A stretch of DNA of 64,000 bases. Source: Neoarius graeffei. Taxonomy: Eukaryota; Chordata; Actinopteri; Siluriformes; Ariidae. The translations under genes were made by a program, and so were the position numbers. The stretch lies in the NCBI RefSeq assembly GCF_027579695.1, contig NC_083586.1:6444001-6508000 (forward strand), in the 5' to 3' direction. Of this stretch, positions 41,829 to 53,326 are shown in pieces. Each line of letters starts with the position of its first letter. The stretch's first letter is position 1. The notes under the pieces are model-generated. The model was not told where the DNA came from. It made no database searches and saw nothing but the letters and a program-made list of their open reading frames with translations.

Positions 41829-42391
41829 TTTTCAGATTTTTTTGTCAAATAAACTTTTTAATGTGTTTTCTTGCAACATTGCCCACAAAATTATGTGATA
41901 GTTTCTGATGTACATGTATTTGCATGCTTGTTTTCAGCTAGCATGATGTTGATTTGCAAAATTCCTCTACTTTTGCTGACATCGAACTGAGTATGGCTCG
42001 ACTTGAAATTTCATGCTCCCAGACTTAAAACTTAGGGTCGGGATATTTAGGCAGGGTCGGGCGAGTGACTGGAAACAAGTAATTTTTTTGACAGGCCTTT
42101 AGAATTAAAAGTTTGTCCATGTTTTTATCCATTCTGGTATTACAATAGCCTTTGCAGGCCTTAATTATGCATGAGTATTTTATCATTTGCATGCTTTATT
42201 TATTTTGCAAATCTGTCACTGCTTTGAAGGCTTTATCAGGAAAATGAAGATGAAACTTGTGCCCAAACACTGCTTGGATTGATGCATGCTTGTTATGTAC
42301 TTCTGACTAGTCATGGTTTGATAATATAGTGTCAAAACCATTTTTAGACTTGAATATTGCATGGCATTTGCGATAAAACATAATTTGATTG
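41431..42391. other. Unassigned stretch with an AT microsatellite
   Basis: No supported gene. A pure AT dinucleotide run of about 52 bp lies at 41768-41820. Confidence 0.5.
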
Positions 42392-42393
42392 TA

Positions 42394-43987
42394 CAACCCT
42401 GATTCCAAAAAAGTTGGGACAAAGTACAAATTGTAAATAAAAACGGAATGCAATGATGTGGAAGTTTCAAAATTCCATATTTTATTCAGAATAGAACATA
42501 GATGACATATCAAATGTTTAAACTGAGGAAATGTATCATTTAAAGAGAAAAATTAGGTGATTTTAAATTTCATGACAACAACACATCTCAAAAAAGTTGG
42601 GACAAGGCCTTGTTTACCACGGTGAGACATCCCCTTTTCTCTTTACAACAGTCTGTAAACGTCTGGGGACTGAGGAGACAAGTTGCTCAAGTTTAGGGAT
42701 AGGAATGTTAACCCATTCTTGTCTAATGTAGGATTCTAGTTGCTCAACTGTCTTAGGTCTTCTTTGTCATATCTTCCGTTTTATGATGCGCTAAATGTTT
42801 TCTATTGGTGAAAGATCTGGACTGCAGGCTGGCCAGTTCAGTACCTGGACCCTTCTTCTATGCAGCCATGATGTTGTAATTGATGCAGTATGTGGTTTGA
42901 CATTGTCATGTTGGAAAATGCAAGGTCTTCCCTGAAAGAGACGTCGTCTGGATGGGAGCATATGTTGCCTGGATATACCTTTCAGTATTGATGGTGACTT
43001 TCCAGATGTGTAAGCTGCCCATGCCACACGCACTAATGCAACCCCATACCATCAGAGATGCAGGCTTCTGAACTGAGCGCTGATAATAACTTGGGTCGTC
43101 CTTCTCCTCTTTAGTCCGAATGACACGGCATCCCTGATTTCCATAAAGAACTTCAAATTTTGATTCGTCTGACCACAGAACAGTTTTCCACTTTGCCACA
43201 GTCCATTTTAAATGAGCCTTGGCCCAGAGAAGACGTCTGCACTTCTGGATCATGTTTAGATATGGCTTCTTCTTTGAACTACAGAGTTTTAGCTGGCAAC
43301 GGCGGATGGCACGGTGAATTGTGTTCACAGATAATGTTCCCTGGAAATATTCCTGAGCCCATTTTGTGATTTCCAATACAGAAGCATGCCTGTATGTGAT
43401 GCAGTGCCGTCTAAGGACCCGATGATCACGGGCACCCAGTATGGTTTTCCGGCCTTGACCCTTACGCACAGAGATTCTTCCAGATTCTCTGAATCTTTTG
43501 ATGATATTATGCACTGTAGATGATATGTTCAAACTCTTGGCAATTTTACACTGTCGAACTCCTTTCTGATATTGCTCCACTATTTGTCGGCGCACAATTA
43601 GGGGGATTGGTGATCCTCTTCCCATCTTTACTTCTGCGAGCCGCTGCCACTCCAAGATGCTCTTTTTATACCCGGTCATGTTAATGACCTATTGCCAATT
43701 GACCTAATGAGTTGCAATTTCGTCCTCCAGCTGTTCCTTTTTTGTACCTTTAACTTTTCTAGCCTCTTATTGCCCCTGTCCCAACTTTTTTGAGATGTGT
43801 TGCTGTCATGAAATTTCAAATGAGCCAATATTTGGCATGAAATTTCAAAATGTCTCACTTTCGACATTTTATATGTTCTCTATGTTCTATTGTGAATACA
43901 ATATCAGTTTTTGAGATTTGTAAATTATTGCATTCCATTTTTATTTACAATTTGTACTTTGTCCCAACTTTTTTGGAATCAGGGTTG
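42394..43987 (-). mobile_element. Tc1 family DNA transposon, copy 2 (broken)
   Basis: 1594 bp between TA dinucleotides, same family and ends as 9251-10855 but in the opposite orientation. The transposase region reads from 43679 leftward with the same motifs ([21 protein letters not shown]). It is broken by an 8-bp deletion after ERYIQ near 42975 and by stops near the C-terminus. A 3-bp deletion removes one serine near the start. Confidence 0.93.
42791..43679 (-). pseudogene. Tc1 transposase, frameshifted
   Basis: Residues 1-240 or so read in one frame from [12 protein letters not shown]. The D in WSDES is present. The second aspartate (QHDNVKPH) and the glutamate of SPIEN lie in the next frame because of the 8-bp deletion. 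A stop directly follows ENI, where the intact family has W. Not functional. Confidence 0.9.
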
Positions 43988-43989
43988 TA

Positions 43990-44277
43990 TAAACATTGCA
44001 TGATAGCAATTACTTAGTTAAAATGTGCAGTTATATAACATAGTACTGAGGATATATTTTTATTTGCATGATCAAATGTCAGGAATATAGATATTTATGC
44101 AGTGTTTTATGCCCCCATGTTGCACTAGCAAAGACATGTTTTTGGGTTGTTTGTCCATCTGCTATCTTTCAGGTTAAATCTCTAAGTAGTGTGTATTACC
44201 ACACAGGCATCAGTAGTGTGGGCTACATTTTTCTCGTTTTAAGTTCAGACATCAGTGTGTCACGTACTGCTTTCTAG
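43990..44277. other. Unassigned spacer
   Basis: No supported gene or repeat. Confidence 0.4.
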
Positions 44278-44355
44278 TCAGAATTCTTCTGAATCTGAAG
44301 AGGTAGAACTGGAAGTGGGTTACTCAGATGACTCTGATGATGACCCAGATTACAG
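44278..44355 (+). other. Candidate acidic exon
   Basis: 78 bp between a TTTCTAG acceptor and an AG|GTTTGA donor. It reads QNSSESEEVELEV and then GYSDDSDDDPDYR without a stop. Length is a multiple of three and phases match. No neighbouring exon was recognised, so it may be chance or a piece of a transposase or host gene. Confidence 0.35.
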
Positions 44356-45756
44356 GTTTGAGAAACCGTAACATTTTTTCTAATAGGATGTGTGTTCCTT
44401 TATATATTATTAACTTGTACTTTGTTTTTTTTTACACACATTATTAAATTTATTCAGAGGCCTTTTTATTTTTAGATATTGTATCTAAATTTTTTTGTCC
44501 CACCAACTTTTCTCTGAAAAGGAGCAGGGGGACATATATAGAAATAGGGGCCAGCCATCCGTCTGGTTAAAGTTTGTCAGAATGTGTTATGCTTGAAATA
44601 TTTATTGGTTTTAAACAATTTATAATTTTGCTAAAAAGGTAATAATATTGCTTTAGTTGTTTCTTTGTAACTTCAAGCTTTTTTGAGAAAAACTTGGCAA
44701 AATTTAACTTTGAAAAAATCTCAACCTTGACTTAAGAGTTTCTGATGACTTGCGGCGGGGGGATATTGGTCACTTTAGTGGCAATCTTGTAAAGTTTATT
44801 TTTGTGATACATGCCTGTTTTGTCATATTATCTGTAGAACGACTTTTTTATATAATATCAAAGCTTTCGGGCAGATTAGCAGCATGCATTTGATTTGCAT
44901 TATACAATATTTTTGATAAAATTGAATTTGACTTCTGGAGAAACTTTTTCTCTGGAGATTAAACATTAATTTTAATTATTAATTTTTTTTTTGTATGATG
45001 TAATTTTTCATCATATGAATTTTCTCAGGAAATTTATTGATTGTAATGTGTTTGTGTTAAAACTGTTCACAGTTTTGCTCTTAAAAATGACGCGCGTGTT
45101 CAGTTGCATTGTGTTGAATCTGCCTAATGCCATACTGAGTCTTCAACTCTTTGTCATAAAAACTTACAGTATTTTTTCATATGAATTTTCTCAGGAAATG
45201 TATTGATTGTAATGTGTTTGTGTTAAAACTGTTCAGTTTTGCTCTTAAATATGATGTATTATTAATTGTATGTAGATGTCTACTTGAAAAGATTGGTGTA
45301 GAGTTTGTTTTGTTTCAAGCAGAGATTTAGTAATGTTTATGTTTATCCGGCATATTGTTTGCAAGTCATCATTGGAATAAAACATTGAATTTTAAAACAT
45401 TCATAAAGTTTGTTTTACATCATTTTTAGTTCTCAATATTGGAGAGTAAGCCTCTAATACAATCATAAAAATTGTAGGCCCACTGCCTGTATGTAAATAT
45501 CCAGATCCCCTGTGAATAGCAGCTCCCTGGTGTGGCTGGATGGACACCTGCTACAAATGTTCATAGAATGTTCTGCTTCACCTGTTCATATGATGTTTGT
45601 GAACATTTGTATAATGTTCATATAATGTTCGCATATGAACATTACCTGTCCTCATTCTTTGTTCATGTAATGCTCATGCAATATTCATTTCATGTTCACG
45701 AACAATTCTATGCGAACGTTCTAAAAACATTTTTTTAAAAATTCAGTTTCCGGGTG
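44356..45756. other. Unassigned AT-rich stretch with small repeats
   Basis: No supported gene. A direct duplication of about 80 bp (45005-45089 and 45170-45253) carries GAATTTTCTCAGGAAAT. The stretch 45550-45725 is rich in GTTCATATGA-like and ATGTTC motifs. Confidence 0.45.
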
Positions 45757-46528
45757 AGTGGTACTCCTCTCACACAACCACATACAGATGCAAGATAAAA
45801 CAACACATCTGGACACAACATCAGTAAGTACAGGACTCAAAATCAGCAAAAAGAAGACTGAACTCATGAAGATTAACACTACAAACAGCACACCAGTCAC
45901 AATCGGAGGGGAAGAATTGAAGGAGGCTGAGTCCTTTGTGTACTTCAGAAGCGTAGTAGACCATCAGGGGGGCATGGATAGAGATGTAACAGCCAGGATA
46001 GGGAAAGCAAGAGCAACCTTCATAATGCTGAAGAATGTCTGGGCCACTAGCATGATATGAGTAGCCACCAAACTCCGGATCTTCAACTCTAATGTCAAGT
46101 CAGTACTGCTCTATGGATCTGAGACATGGAGAACAACAAAAGCAACACAGCACAGGATACAAACCTTCATAAACACTTGTCTGAGAAGAATCTTGAAAAT
46201 CAAGTGGTCAGACAAGATCAGCAACCTGGAGCTGTGGGATAGAGCAGGATAAAACCCAGTTGTAAGCCAGATCCTCAAGAGGAAATGGTCCTGGATAGGG
46301 CACACACTCAGGAAGCCAAGATCCAGCATTGCACCTGGAATCCACAGGGCAGAAGAAAGAGAGGAAGGCCAAAAAACAGCTGGAGAAGGGACACAGAGGA
46401 GGAGATGAGGAGTATAGACAACAGCTGGCATGACCTAAGGAAGAAGGCGAAAAGACGAGTGCAATGGAGGAACATCATCAATGGCCTACGCTCCGATCAG
46501 GGCAAAGGGCCCAAGTAAGTAAGTACTG
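45757..46528 (+). pseudogene. LINE 3' fragment (RTE-like reverse transcriptase C-terminus)
   Basis: A 5'-truncated LINE. It reads STGLKISKKKTELMKIN, then TARIGKARATFIMLKNVW, then KSVLLYGSETWRTTK, then RKWSWIGHTLRKP and GRRKRGRPKNSWRRDTEEEM, and ends in a short AAGT-repeat tail. These motifs belong to the region after the FADD block in RTE-type elements. In-frame stops near 46058 and 46246 and a frame change between about 46300 and 46330 break it. It differs from the LINE at 18.4 kb in sequence and tail, so it is another family. Confidence 0.82.
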
Positions 46529-46902
46529 TACATACTTGGTCAGCAAGTATGCTGAACTTCCCGACTTATGTGAGCTGGGATTTATTTAATGACGATGATG
46601 TTTTTTGTGAGTTTTCTGTCAACATGAACCACTTTTTTCTGGCCACTTTGGCCAATTGGACTTCTGAGTATTGGTACTTGCATCGGTAGCATGTGCTGGG
46701 GAAAAAAATTTGATTTTCTGAAAAAAAATCATATTCATAGTGGGCTAAAACTGTGCAGGGGTGTGTAGAACCCTTTCTGATGGTTTTTGTAGGTTCTCTG
46801 TCCACTTACACCACTTTTTCTAATGCCTTGGCCTTGACAGCCTTGGCATCAAGAGCCTTGGCCTTGAGAGCCTGAGCCTTGACAGCTCATGTGCTGGATA
46901 AT
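46529..46902. repeat. Partial array module left of the SINE
   Basis: Matches the modules at 50690-50880 and 51060-51210, including TTGGTCAGCAAGTATGCTGA and a CCTTGG/GAGAGCC-rich stretch. It shows that the array's ancestor extends further left in diverged form. Confidence 0.75.
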
Positions 46903-47261
46903 CTCATCTCATTATCTGTAGCCGCTTTATCCTGTTCTACAGGGTCGCAGGCAAGCTGGAGCCTATCCCAGCTGACTACAGGCGAAAGGCTGGGTACACC
47001 CTGGACAAGTCGCCAGGTCATCACAGGGCTGACACATAGACACAGACAACCATTCACACTCACACCTACGGTCAATTTAGAGTCTCCAGTTAACCTAACC
47101 TGCATGTCTTTGGACTGTGGGGGAAACCGGAGCACCCGGAGGAAACCCACGAGGATACGGGGATAACATGCAAACTCCACACAGAAAGGCCCTCGCCGGC
47201 CACAGGGCTCGAACCCGGACCTTCTTGCTGTGAGGCGACAGCGCTAACCACTACACCGCCC
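46903..47261 (-). mobile_element. tRNA-derived SINE, copy 8
   Basis: 359 bp between 12-bp direct repeats GTGCTGGATAAT and GTGCTGCATAAT (one mismatch). Confidence 0.93.
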
Positions 47262-47649
47262 GTGCTGCATAATATTTTAAAAAATTGAAAAGCAAAAAAA
47301 AAAACAATCAGATGAGTGGGTGCCTTGTATTTACAGGTGGTATAGAGTCCCTTCTGATGTTTTTTTTTGAGGAATTTCTGCCCACTTGGATACTTTTTTA
47401 CATGGTGCCTCAGCCTTGACAGCACATGAGTGGGGGAGGAAAAAAAAATTCTGAAAAAAAAAGTTCTGAAATTTAAGACTCTAGAGGGGTGTGTTGAACC
47501 CAAGCCTGAAAACCCCTGATGATTTTAGGGTGCTTTTATACATGAAAAGCACATATGCAGGTGTGAAAAGCTCATGTGTTTGGTGAGTAAGCATACATGC
47601 TAACCATAAACTGTGGGACTTTGTCATTTTTTTTCAGCCTGATGCCCAT

Positions 47650-47932
47650 AGTAAAACTGAGCAGTGGGACTTTGACATTTTTCTGAACTGTGGGATTTTG
47701 TCATTTTTATGCCTGATGCCCATGGTAAAACTCAGCAGTGGGACTTTGTCATTTTTTTTTACCTGATGCCCATGGTAAAACTGAGCAGTGGGACATTGCC
47801 ATTTTTCTGAACTGTGGGAATTTGTCATTTTTCTGAACTGTGGGAATTTGTCATTTTTCTGAACTGTGGGACTTTGCCATTTTTCTGAACTGTGGGACTT
47901 TGTCATGTTTCTGCCTGATGCCCATGGTAAAA
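47650..47932. repeat. Minisatellite, unit 1
   Basis: Repeats of about 26 bp with core CTGAACTGTGGGA and TTTGTCATTTTT, interspersed with a longer variant carrying TGATGCCCATGGTAAAACTG. A GA microsatellite follows at 47957-47979. Confidence 0.9.
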
Positions 47933-49670
47933 AAAAAGTCAGGACAAAATCATCATCAGAGAGAGAGAGAGAGAGAGAGGAGTACCAGGAAATACAGAAA
48001 AATAAAAAGACATTAGATTACAGGGAACTACCCATAAGTTTGCTGTTCTCTGCCAAGAGAGACAGTCACAGTTGTGGCCAAAACTTTGCTGAAAGCATCC
48101 CAACCTTGGACCCACTGAGTAGCACCTGTATACTGGCCAATATTCATATAACAAGTTTGGATGCTTTGGGATAGATTTAACTTTTAATTCCATTTTTCAA
48201 CATTTTTTAACTAATCAGGCCATGGAACTGCAACCGAACTTCCTAACCCAGGCTGCAACCTAACCCCCCACAGCTCTTTGTCCTTCTTAATGACCCTTCC
48301 TTTGTTTTGGGCTCTCTTGAACATGAGTCTGCCTGCAAAACCTCACTGGAGGCCAATATATCCCATTATTGCCATCTGGTGGTCAGAGCAGGTAATGCAG
48401 GGCCACTTCAGCTTCTCGCTGGTATGGTCAGCAAGTATGCTGAACTTCCCAACTTGAGTGATCTTAGATTTATTAAATGACAATGTAAAAAAAATATTAT
48501 TTTTGGGCTAACACTGTACATACTTGGTCAGCAAGTATGCTGAACTTCTCGACATATGTGAGCTGGGATTTATTTAATGACAATGATGTTTTTTGTGAGT
48601 TTTCTGTCAGCATGAACCACTTTTTTTCTGACCACTTTGACCAATTGGACACGTGGACTTCTCAGTATTGGTACTTGCATGGGTAGCATGCGCTGGGGAA
48701 AAATTTTTGATTATCTGAAAAAAAAATCATATTCATAAATCATATTCATATTCTTTGTGGGCTAACACTGTGCAGGGGTGTGTAGAACCCTTTCTGATGT
48801 TTTTTGCAGGTTCTCTGTCCACTTGCACCACTTTTTCAAAGGCCTTGGCCTTGTCAGCTCTGGCCTCGAGAGCCCGAGCCTTGACAGCACATGTGCCCGG
48901 GAGAAAAAAAAACATTTCTGAAAAAAAAAAATCTGAAATTTAAGACTCTAGAGGGGTGTGTGGAACCCAAGCCCGATGACCCCTGATGTTTTTATGGTGC
49001 TTTTATACATGAAAAGCACATATGCAAGTGTAAAATGTCATGGGCTTGGTGAGTCAGCATACACCAGCACACTGACTGATCTAACTAAAAAGTGGGCACC
49101 AGATCCGGTCCAGTGGACGGAGCAATGCCAGCAGGCTTTCTCTAAGGTAAAGGCTGCATTGTGTGGGGGGCCACTGTTACACTCCCCTGACTTTTCTCTC
49201 CCCTTTGTTTTGCAGCTTCAAAAGAACAGAAACAAATAAATGGATCTTGTGTGTTTTGGGCATTTTGGCAAATGTGAAAGCAAACTCCAGAGAAGTTGTG
49301 TTCAAACGTTGTAGGCTTGTCCTCACCAATTTACCAGTGGCCTTCACAGAGACGAGAGGATGAAGAGAATTGCTCAGTCAGGGCAAAGTGCAAGGGCAAG
49401 AAATGCTTGTTGGTACTTTAATGACATCGTGTGGCCGTACAGTGTAATTGCTCCTAGATATTCTCAAAAAAAAAAGATCTGAAAATTGATCTCTGATCAT
49501 GCTGGTAATGAAGTTACTTAAATTTGAAATGCTGACTCATGTTTTTGTTTTGTTTTTCTTTTTGCGGCTGAGGAACCACGTGACCGCGTATCACTATCAT
49601 CGCCACTGTTGTTTCCACAGTCAGATCTACAATTATTGTCCTAGCTCAGTAAAGAAGGTTTGTGTGATTG
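47650..49670. repeat. Tandem array unit 1 (short)
   Basis: About 2.0 kb with the same module order as the next two units, but lacking the central 2 kb. The sequence jumps from TTTGTTTTGCAG (about 49215) to CTTCAAAAGAACAG. In unit 2 these are at about 51533 and 53553. The Gypsy fossil core and both tRNAs are absent. Confidence 0.88.
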
Positions 49671-49965
49671 TAAAACTGAGCAGTGGGACTTTGCCATTTT
49701 TCTGAACTGTGGGATTTTGTCATTTTTCCGCCTGATGCCCATGGTAAAACTGAGCAGTGGGACATTGTCATTTGTCTGAAGTGTGGGAATTTGTCATTTT
49801 TCTGAACTGTGGGACTCTGCCATTTTTCTGAACTGTGGGATTTTGTCATTTTTCCGCCTGATACCCATGGTAAAACTGAGCAGTGGGACATAGTCATTTT
49901 TCTGAACTGCGGGACTTTGCCATTTTTCTGAACTGTGGGACTTTGCCATTTTTCTGCCCATGGTA
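49671..49965. repeat. Minisatellite, unit 2
   Basis: Same 26-bp core as in unit 1. A GA run follows at about 49996-50024. Confidence 0.9.
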
Positions 49966-49990
49966 AAAAAAGTCAGGACTAAATCATCAT

Positions 49991-50029
<39 letters not shown>

Positions 50030-50919
50030 GAGAGAGAGGACTACCAGGAAATACAGAAAATAAAAAGAGATTAGATTACACGGAACTAACCATAAGTTTG
50101 CTGTTCTCTGCCAAGAGAGACAGTCACAGTTGTGGCCAAAACTTTGCTGAAAGCATCCCAACCTTGGACCCACTGAGTAGCACCTGTATACTGGCCAATA
50201 TTCATATACCAAGTTTGGATGCTTTGGGATAGATTTAACTTTTAATTCCATTTTTCAACATTTTTTATCTAATCAGGCCATGGAACTGCAACCCAACTTC
50301 CTAACCCAGGCTGCAACCCAACCCCCCACAGCTCTTTGTCCTTCTTAATGGCCCTTTCTTTGTTTTGGGCTCTCTGGTACACGAGTCTGCCTGCAAAACC
50401 TCACTGGAGGCCAATATATCCCATTATTGCCATCTGGTGGTCAGAGCAGGTAATGCAGGGCCACCTCAGCTTCTTCCCTGGAATGGTCAGCAATGGTGCT
50501 GACCTTCCCGACTTAAGTGAACTTAGATTTATTGCCATATGATGGTCACAGCAGGTAATGCAGGGCCACTTCAGCTTCTCCCTGGTATGGTCAACAAGTA
50601 TGCTGACCTTCCCAACTTGAGTGATCTTAGATTTATTAAATGACAATGTTAAAAAAAAAAAATCTTATTATTTTTGGGCTGACACTGTACATACTTGGTC
50701 AGCAAGTATGCTGAACTTCCCGACTTGTGTGAGCTGGGATTTATTTAATGACAATGATGTTTTTTGTGAGTTTTCTGTCAACATGAACCACTTTTTTTCT
50801 GGCCACTTTGACCAATTGGACACTTGGACTTCTCAGTATTGGTACTTGCATCGGTAGCATGCGCTGGGGAAAAAATTTTGATTATCTGAAAAAAAAATCA
50901 TATCCATAAATCATATTCA

Positions 50920-51045
50920 AGCCCTGTGATGACCTGGCGACTTGTCCAGGGTGTACCCCGCCTTTCGCCCATAGTCAGCTGGGATAGGCTCCAGCTTGCC
51001 TGCGACCCTGTAGAAGGATAAAGCGGCTAGAGATAATGAGATGAG
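50920..51045 (+). mobile_element. tRNA-derived SINE, copy 9 (5'-truncated)
   Basis: Only the last 126 bp of the SINE, in plus orientation, between perfect 12-bp repeats AAATCATATTCA (50908-50919 and 51046-51057). Units 1 and 3 lack it. Confidence 0.95.
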
Positions 51046-51384
51046 AAATCATATTCATATTCTTTGTTGGCTAACACTGTGCAGGGGTGTGTAGAACCCT
51101 TTCTGATGGTTTTTGTAGGTTCTCTGTCCACTTGCACCACTATTTCAAAGGCCTTGTCAGCTCTGGCCTCGAGAGCCCTGGCCTCGAGAGCCCGAGCCTT
51201 GACAGCACATGCGCCACGGAGACAAAAAACATTTCCGAAAAAAAAAAATCTGAAATTTAAGACTCTAGAGGGGTGTGTGGAACCCAAGCCCGACGACCCC
51301 TGATGTTTTTATGGTGCTTTTATACATGAAAAGCACATATGCAAGTGTAAAATCTCATGGGCTTGGTGAGTCAGCATACACCAG

Positions 51385-52250
51385 CACACTGACTGATCTA
51401 ACTAAAAAGGGGGCACCAGATCCGGTCCAGTGGAGGGAGCAATGCCAGCAGGCTTTCTCTAAGGTAAAGGCTGCATTGTGTGGGGGGGCCACTGTTACAC
51501 TCCCCTGACTTTTCTCTCCCCTTTGTTTTGCAGACGGATGCTTCGGACAGAGGGCTGGGGGCTGTTCTGTCCCAGGAGGTGGAGGGGGAGGACTGTCCAG
51601 TGCTGTACATCAGCCGGAAGCTGTCGGTGCGCGAGGGCAGATACAGCACCATAGAAAAGGAATGCCCCGCCATCAAGTGGGTGGTCCTCGCCCCCCGCTA
51701 CTACCTGCTGGGGTGCCCTTTCACCCTCTGGCCAGACCATGCGCCCCATGCAGTGGCTCCAACTCATGAAGGATGCCAACGCGCGGATCACCCGTTGGAA
51801 TCTGGCACTCCAGCCATTTAAGTTCGAGGTGGTCCACAGGCCGGGGGGCGCAGATGGTCGTGGCGGATTTCCTCTCCCGTCAAGGGGGTGGGGAGTCAGC
51901 TGCAGGACGGACGGCTCCCCGGCCTGAGTCGGGCGGTGGGGGTATGTGGCAGCAGGGGCGTGGTCAAGCGTCGGTCTGTGAATGGAGGTCGGAGTCAGGG
52001 AAGGTAAGTGGCAGAATCACTGCACCTGACGGGAATTAACCTGTGTTTGTGTGTCTTCCCCAGTGACCGCGCCCCATAAGAGGAGAGGGAGAGCAGAGGA
52101 AGGGGGCTCTCCCCCAACCTGAACGCTTGTGTGTGTGTCTGTGTGTGCGTGCGTGTGTGGGAGAATAAATGTAAAGCTTAAAAGCTAAAATAAAAGTTTT
52201 TTTCCGAGCTCAGTTCTGGCCTGCCGTGCTTCTGTGCTCCACCCACCTTA
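51385..52250 (+). mobile_element. Gypsy fossil fragment: RNase H and LTR piece, unit 2
   Basis: A piece of Ty3/Gypsy pol around RNase H (QTDASDRGLGAVLSQ, TIEKECPAIKW) followed directly by an LTR-like stretch starting TGTGGCAGCAGGGGCG with an AATAAA signal. Integrase is missing. Broken, with several breaks. It was carried along when the array duplicated. Confidence 0.85.
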
Positions 52251-52619
52251 ACTATTTCTAGATGCATGTATAACGGCAGTTTTTGTTTGCATGTTTTGGT
52301 TGATGGATCTTTCTCCTAACGTTTGTAAAGTGGGAACCTCGGGAGAGCTTTTGGAGAACGTTCCCTTTTGGTTGTATTAAAGTTCCCCTTACTACTGCAA
52401 TGCAAGAAAACTTTGGAAAACCTGATGACAATGTTCCAGTTGGGTTCTTTGAGCGTTAGCTACAGACATACAGTCAAGAGTGAATTTGAGTAAATTAAGG
52501 TCAAATTTGAGGGTGAGATGAGGACATACAGTCAGTAGTAAACTGTTATGCAACTTAGCAAGAGTTACCTGCCTTGGTGAATGAATATCACTAAATTCAC
52601 ATTTGTTTGCTCCTTGTAG

Positions 52620-53035
52620 TATCAGCACAATAAGCTGGCATCAAAAGGAGCAACCTGCCAGAAAAACTGCAATAACATTGGGCGAGATGTCAAGGTCAGT
52701 CAAACTTGTAAAAACGACAGAATCCTATCCCAGAGAATAATTTGTGAAGATGTAAGTTAAAATTTGCCTTATTTTTGCAGATGCCCCAAAGGTACTGTGC
52801 CCAGCCAAAAGTACTGCACTCAGCCTTGAGAAGCACCAGAGGGACATCCACCGGAGGGCCTCGGAGGAACTGCCCCCAGCCACGAGAAGCTTGTAAGGTA
52901 CCGGACACAGACGTGACGACAGGTTCACAAAGGTACCGCCCCAAGCCACTCGAGGACCGCAGAGGTACTTTGCCCAGACAGTACATGGCACCTCAAAGGT
53001 ATTACACCCAGCCACAGCTGGTCCTCATAGGTCCT
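52620..53035 (+). other. Candidate exons or decayed repeat, unit 2
   Basis: 52620-52694 reads 25 open codons (YQHNKLASKGATCQKNCNNI and on) between TTGTAG and GTCAGT splice-like sites. From 52781, after TTTTTGCAG, a frame reads MPQRYCAQP, which contains decayed repeats of GGTACTG-CCCAGCCA. No family was recognised. It is present in both full units. Confidence 0.35.
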
Positions 53036-53063
53036 GTGGGCATTCCCGTTTGCCTCTGGTCAC

Positions 53064-53135
53064 TCCCTGGTGGTCTAGTGGCTAAGATTCAGCGCTCTCA
53101 CCGCCGCGGCCTGGGTTCGATTCCCGGTCAGGGAA
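53064..53135 (+). tRNA. tRNA-Glu, anticodon CTC, unit 2
   Basis: TCCCTGGTGGTCTAGTGGCT start, loop CTCTCAC (CTC), B box GGTTCGATTCC. One anticodon-stem pair is disrupted relative to the unit 3 copy. Confidence 0.88.
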
Positions 53136-53238
53136 AAGTCTTGGCTTGGGGGGTGTGTGTGTGTTTTTTTTTTTTTAACCCCCACCTCCCCATTATTATT
53201 ACTAAAATAGCATCAGACTCTCTGTCATAACAAACGCT

Positions 53239-53326
53239 TCCTTCGAGCCGGATTCGAACCAGCAACCTAAGGATGGCCATCGCAGGCAACTACAGTCCTC
53301 TGCTCTTCCAACTGAGCTATCGAAGG
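53239..53326 (-). tRNA. tRNA-Tyr, anticodon GTA, with intron, unit 2
   Basis: 88 bp. Acceptor CCTTCGA pairs with TCGAAGG. The anticodon region ACTGTAG is followed by an intron of about 15 bases, then ATCCTTAGG and B box GGTTCGAATCC. The intron position is that of eukaryotic tRNA-Tyr genes. It faces the tRNA-Glu, 103 bp away. Confidence 0.9.

Noticed and set aside
47634-47906. 90-codon frame with KSHSSEKWQ-type repeats (also at 49.6 and 54.2 kb)
   Set aside because: It is the minisatellite read on the minus strand; the period is close to a multiple of three in places, which keeps the frame open.
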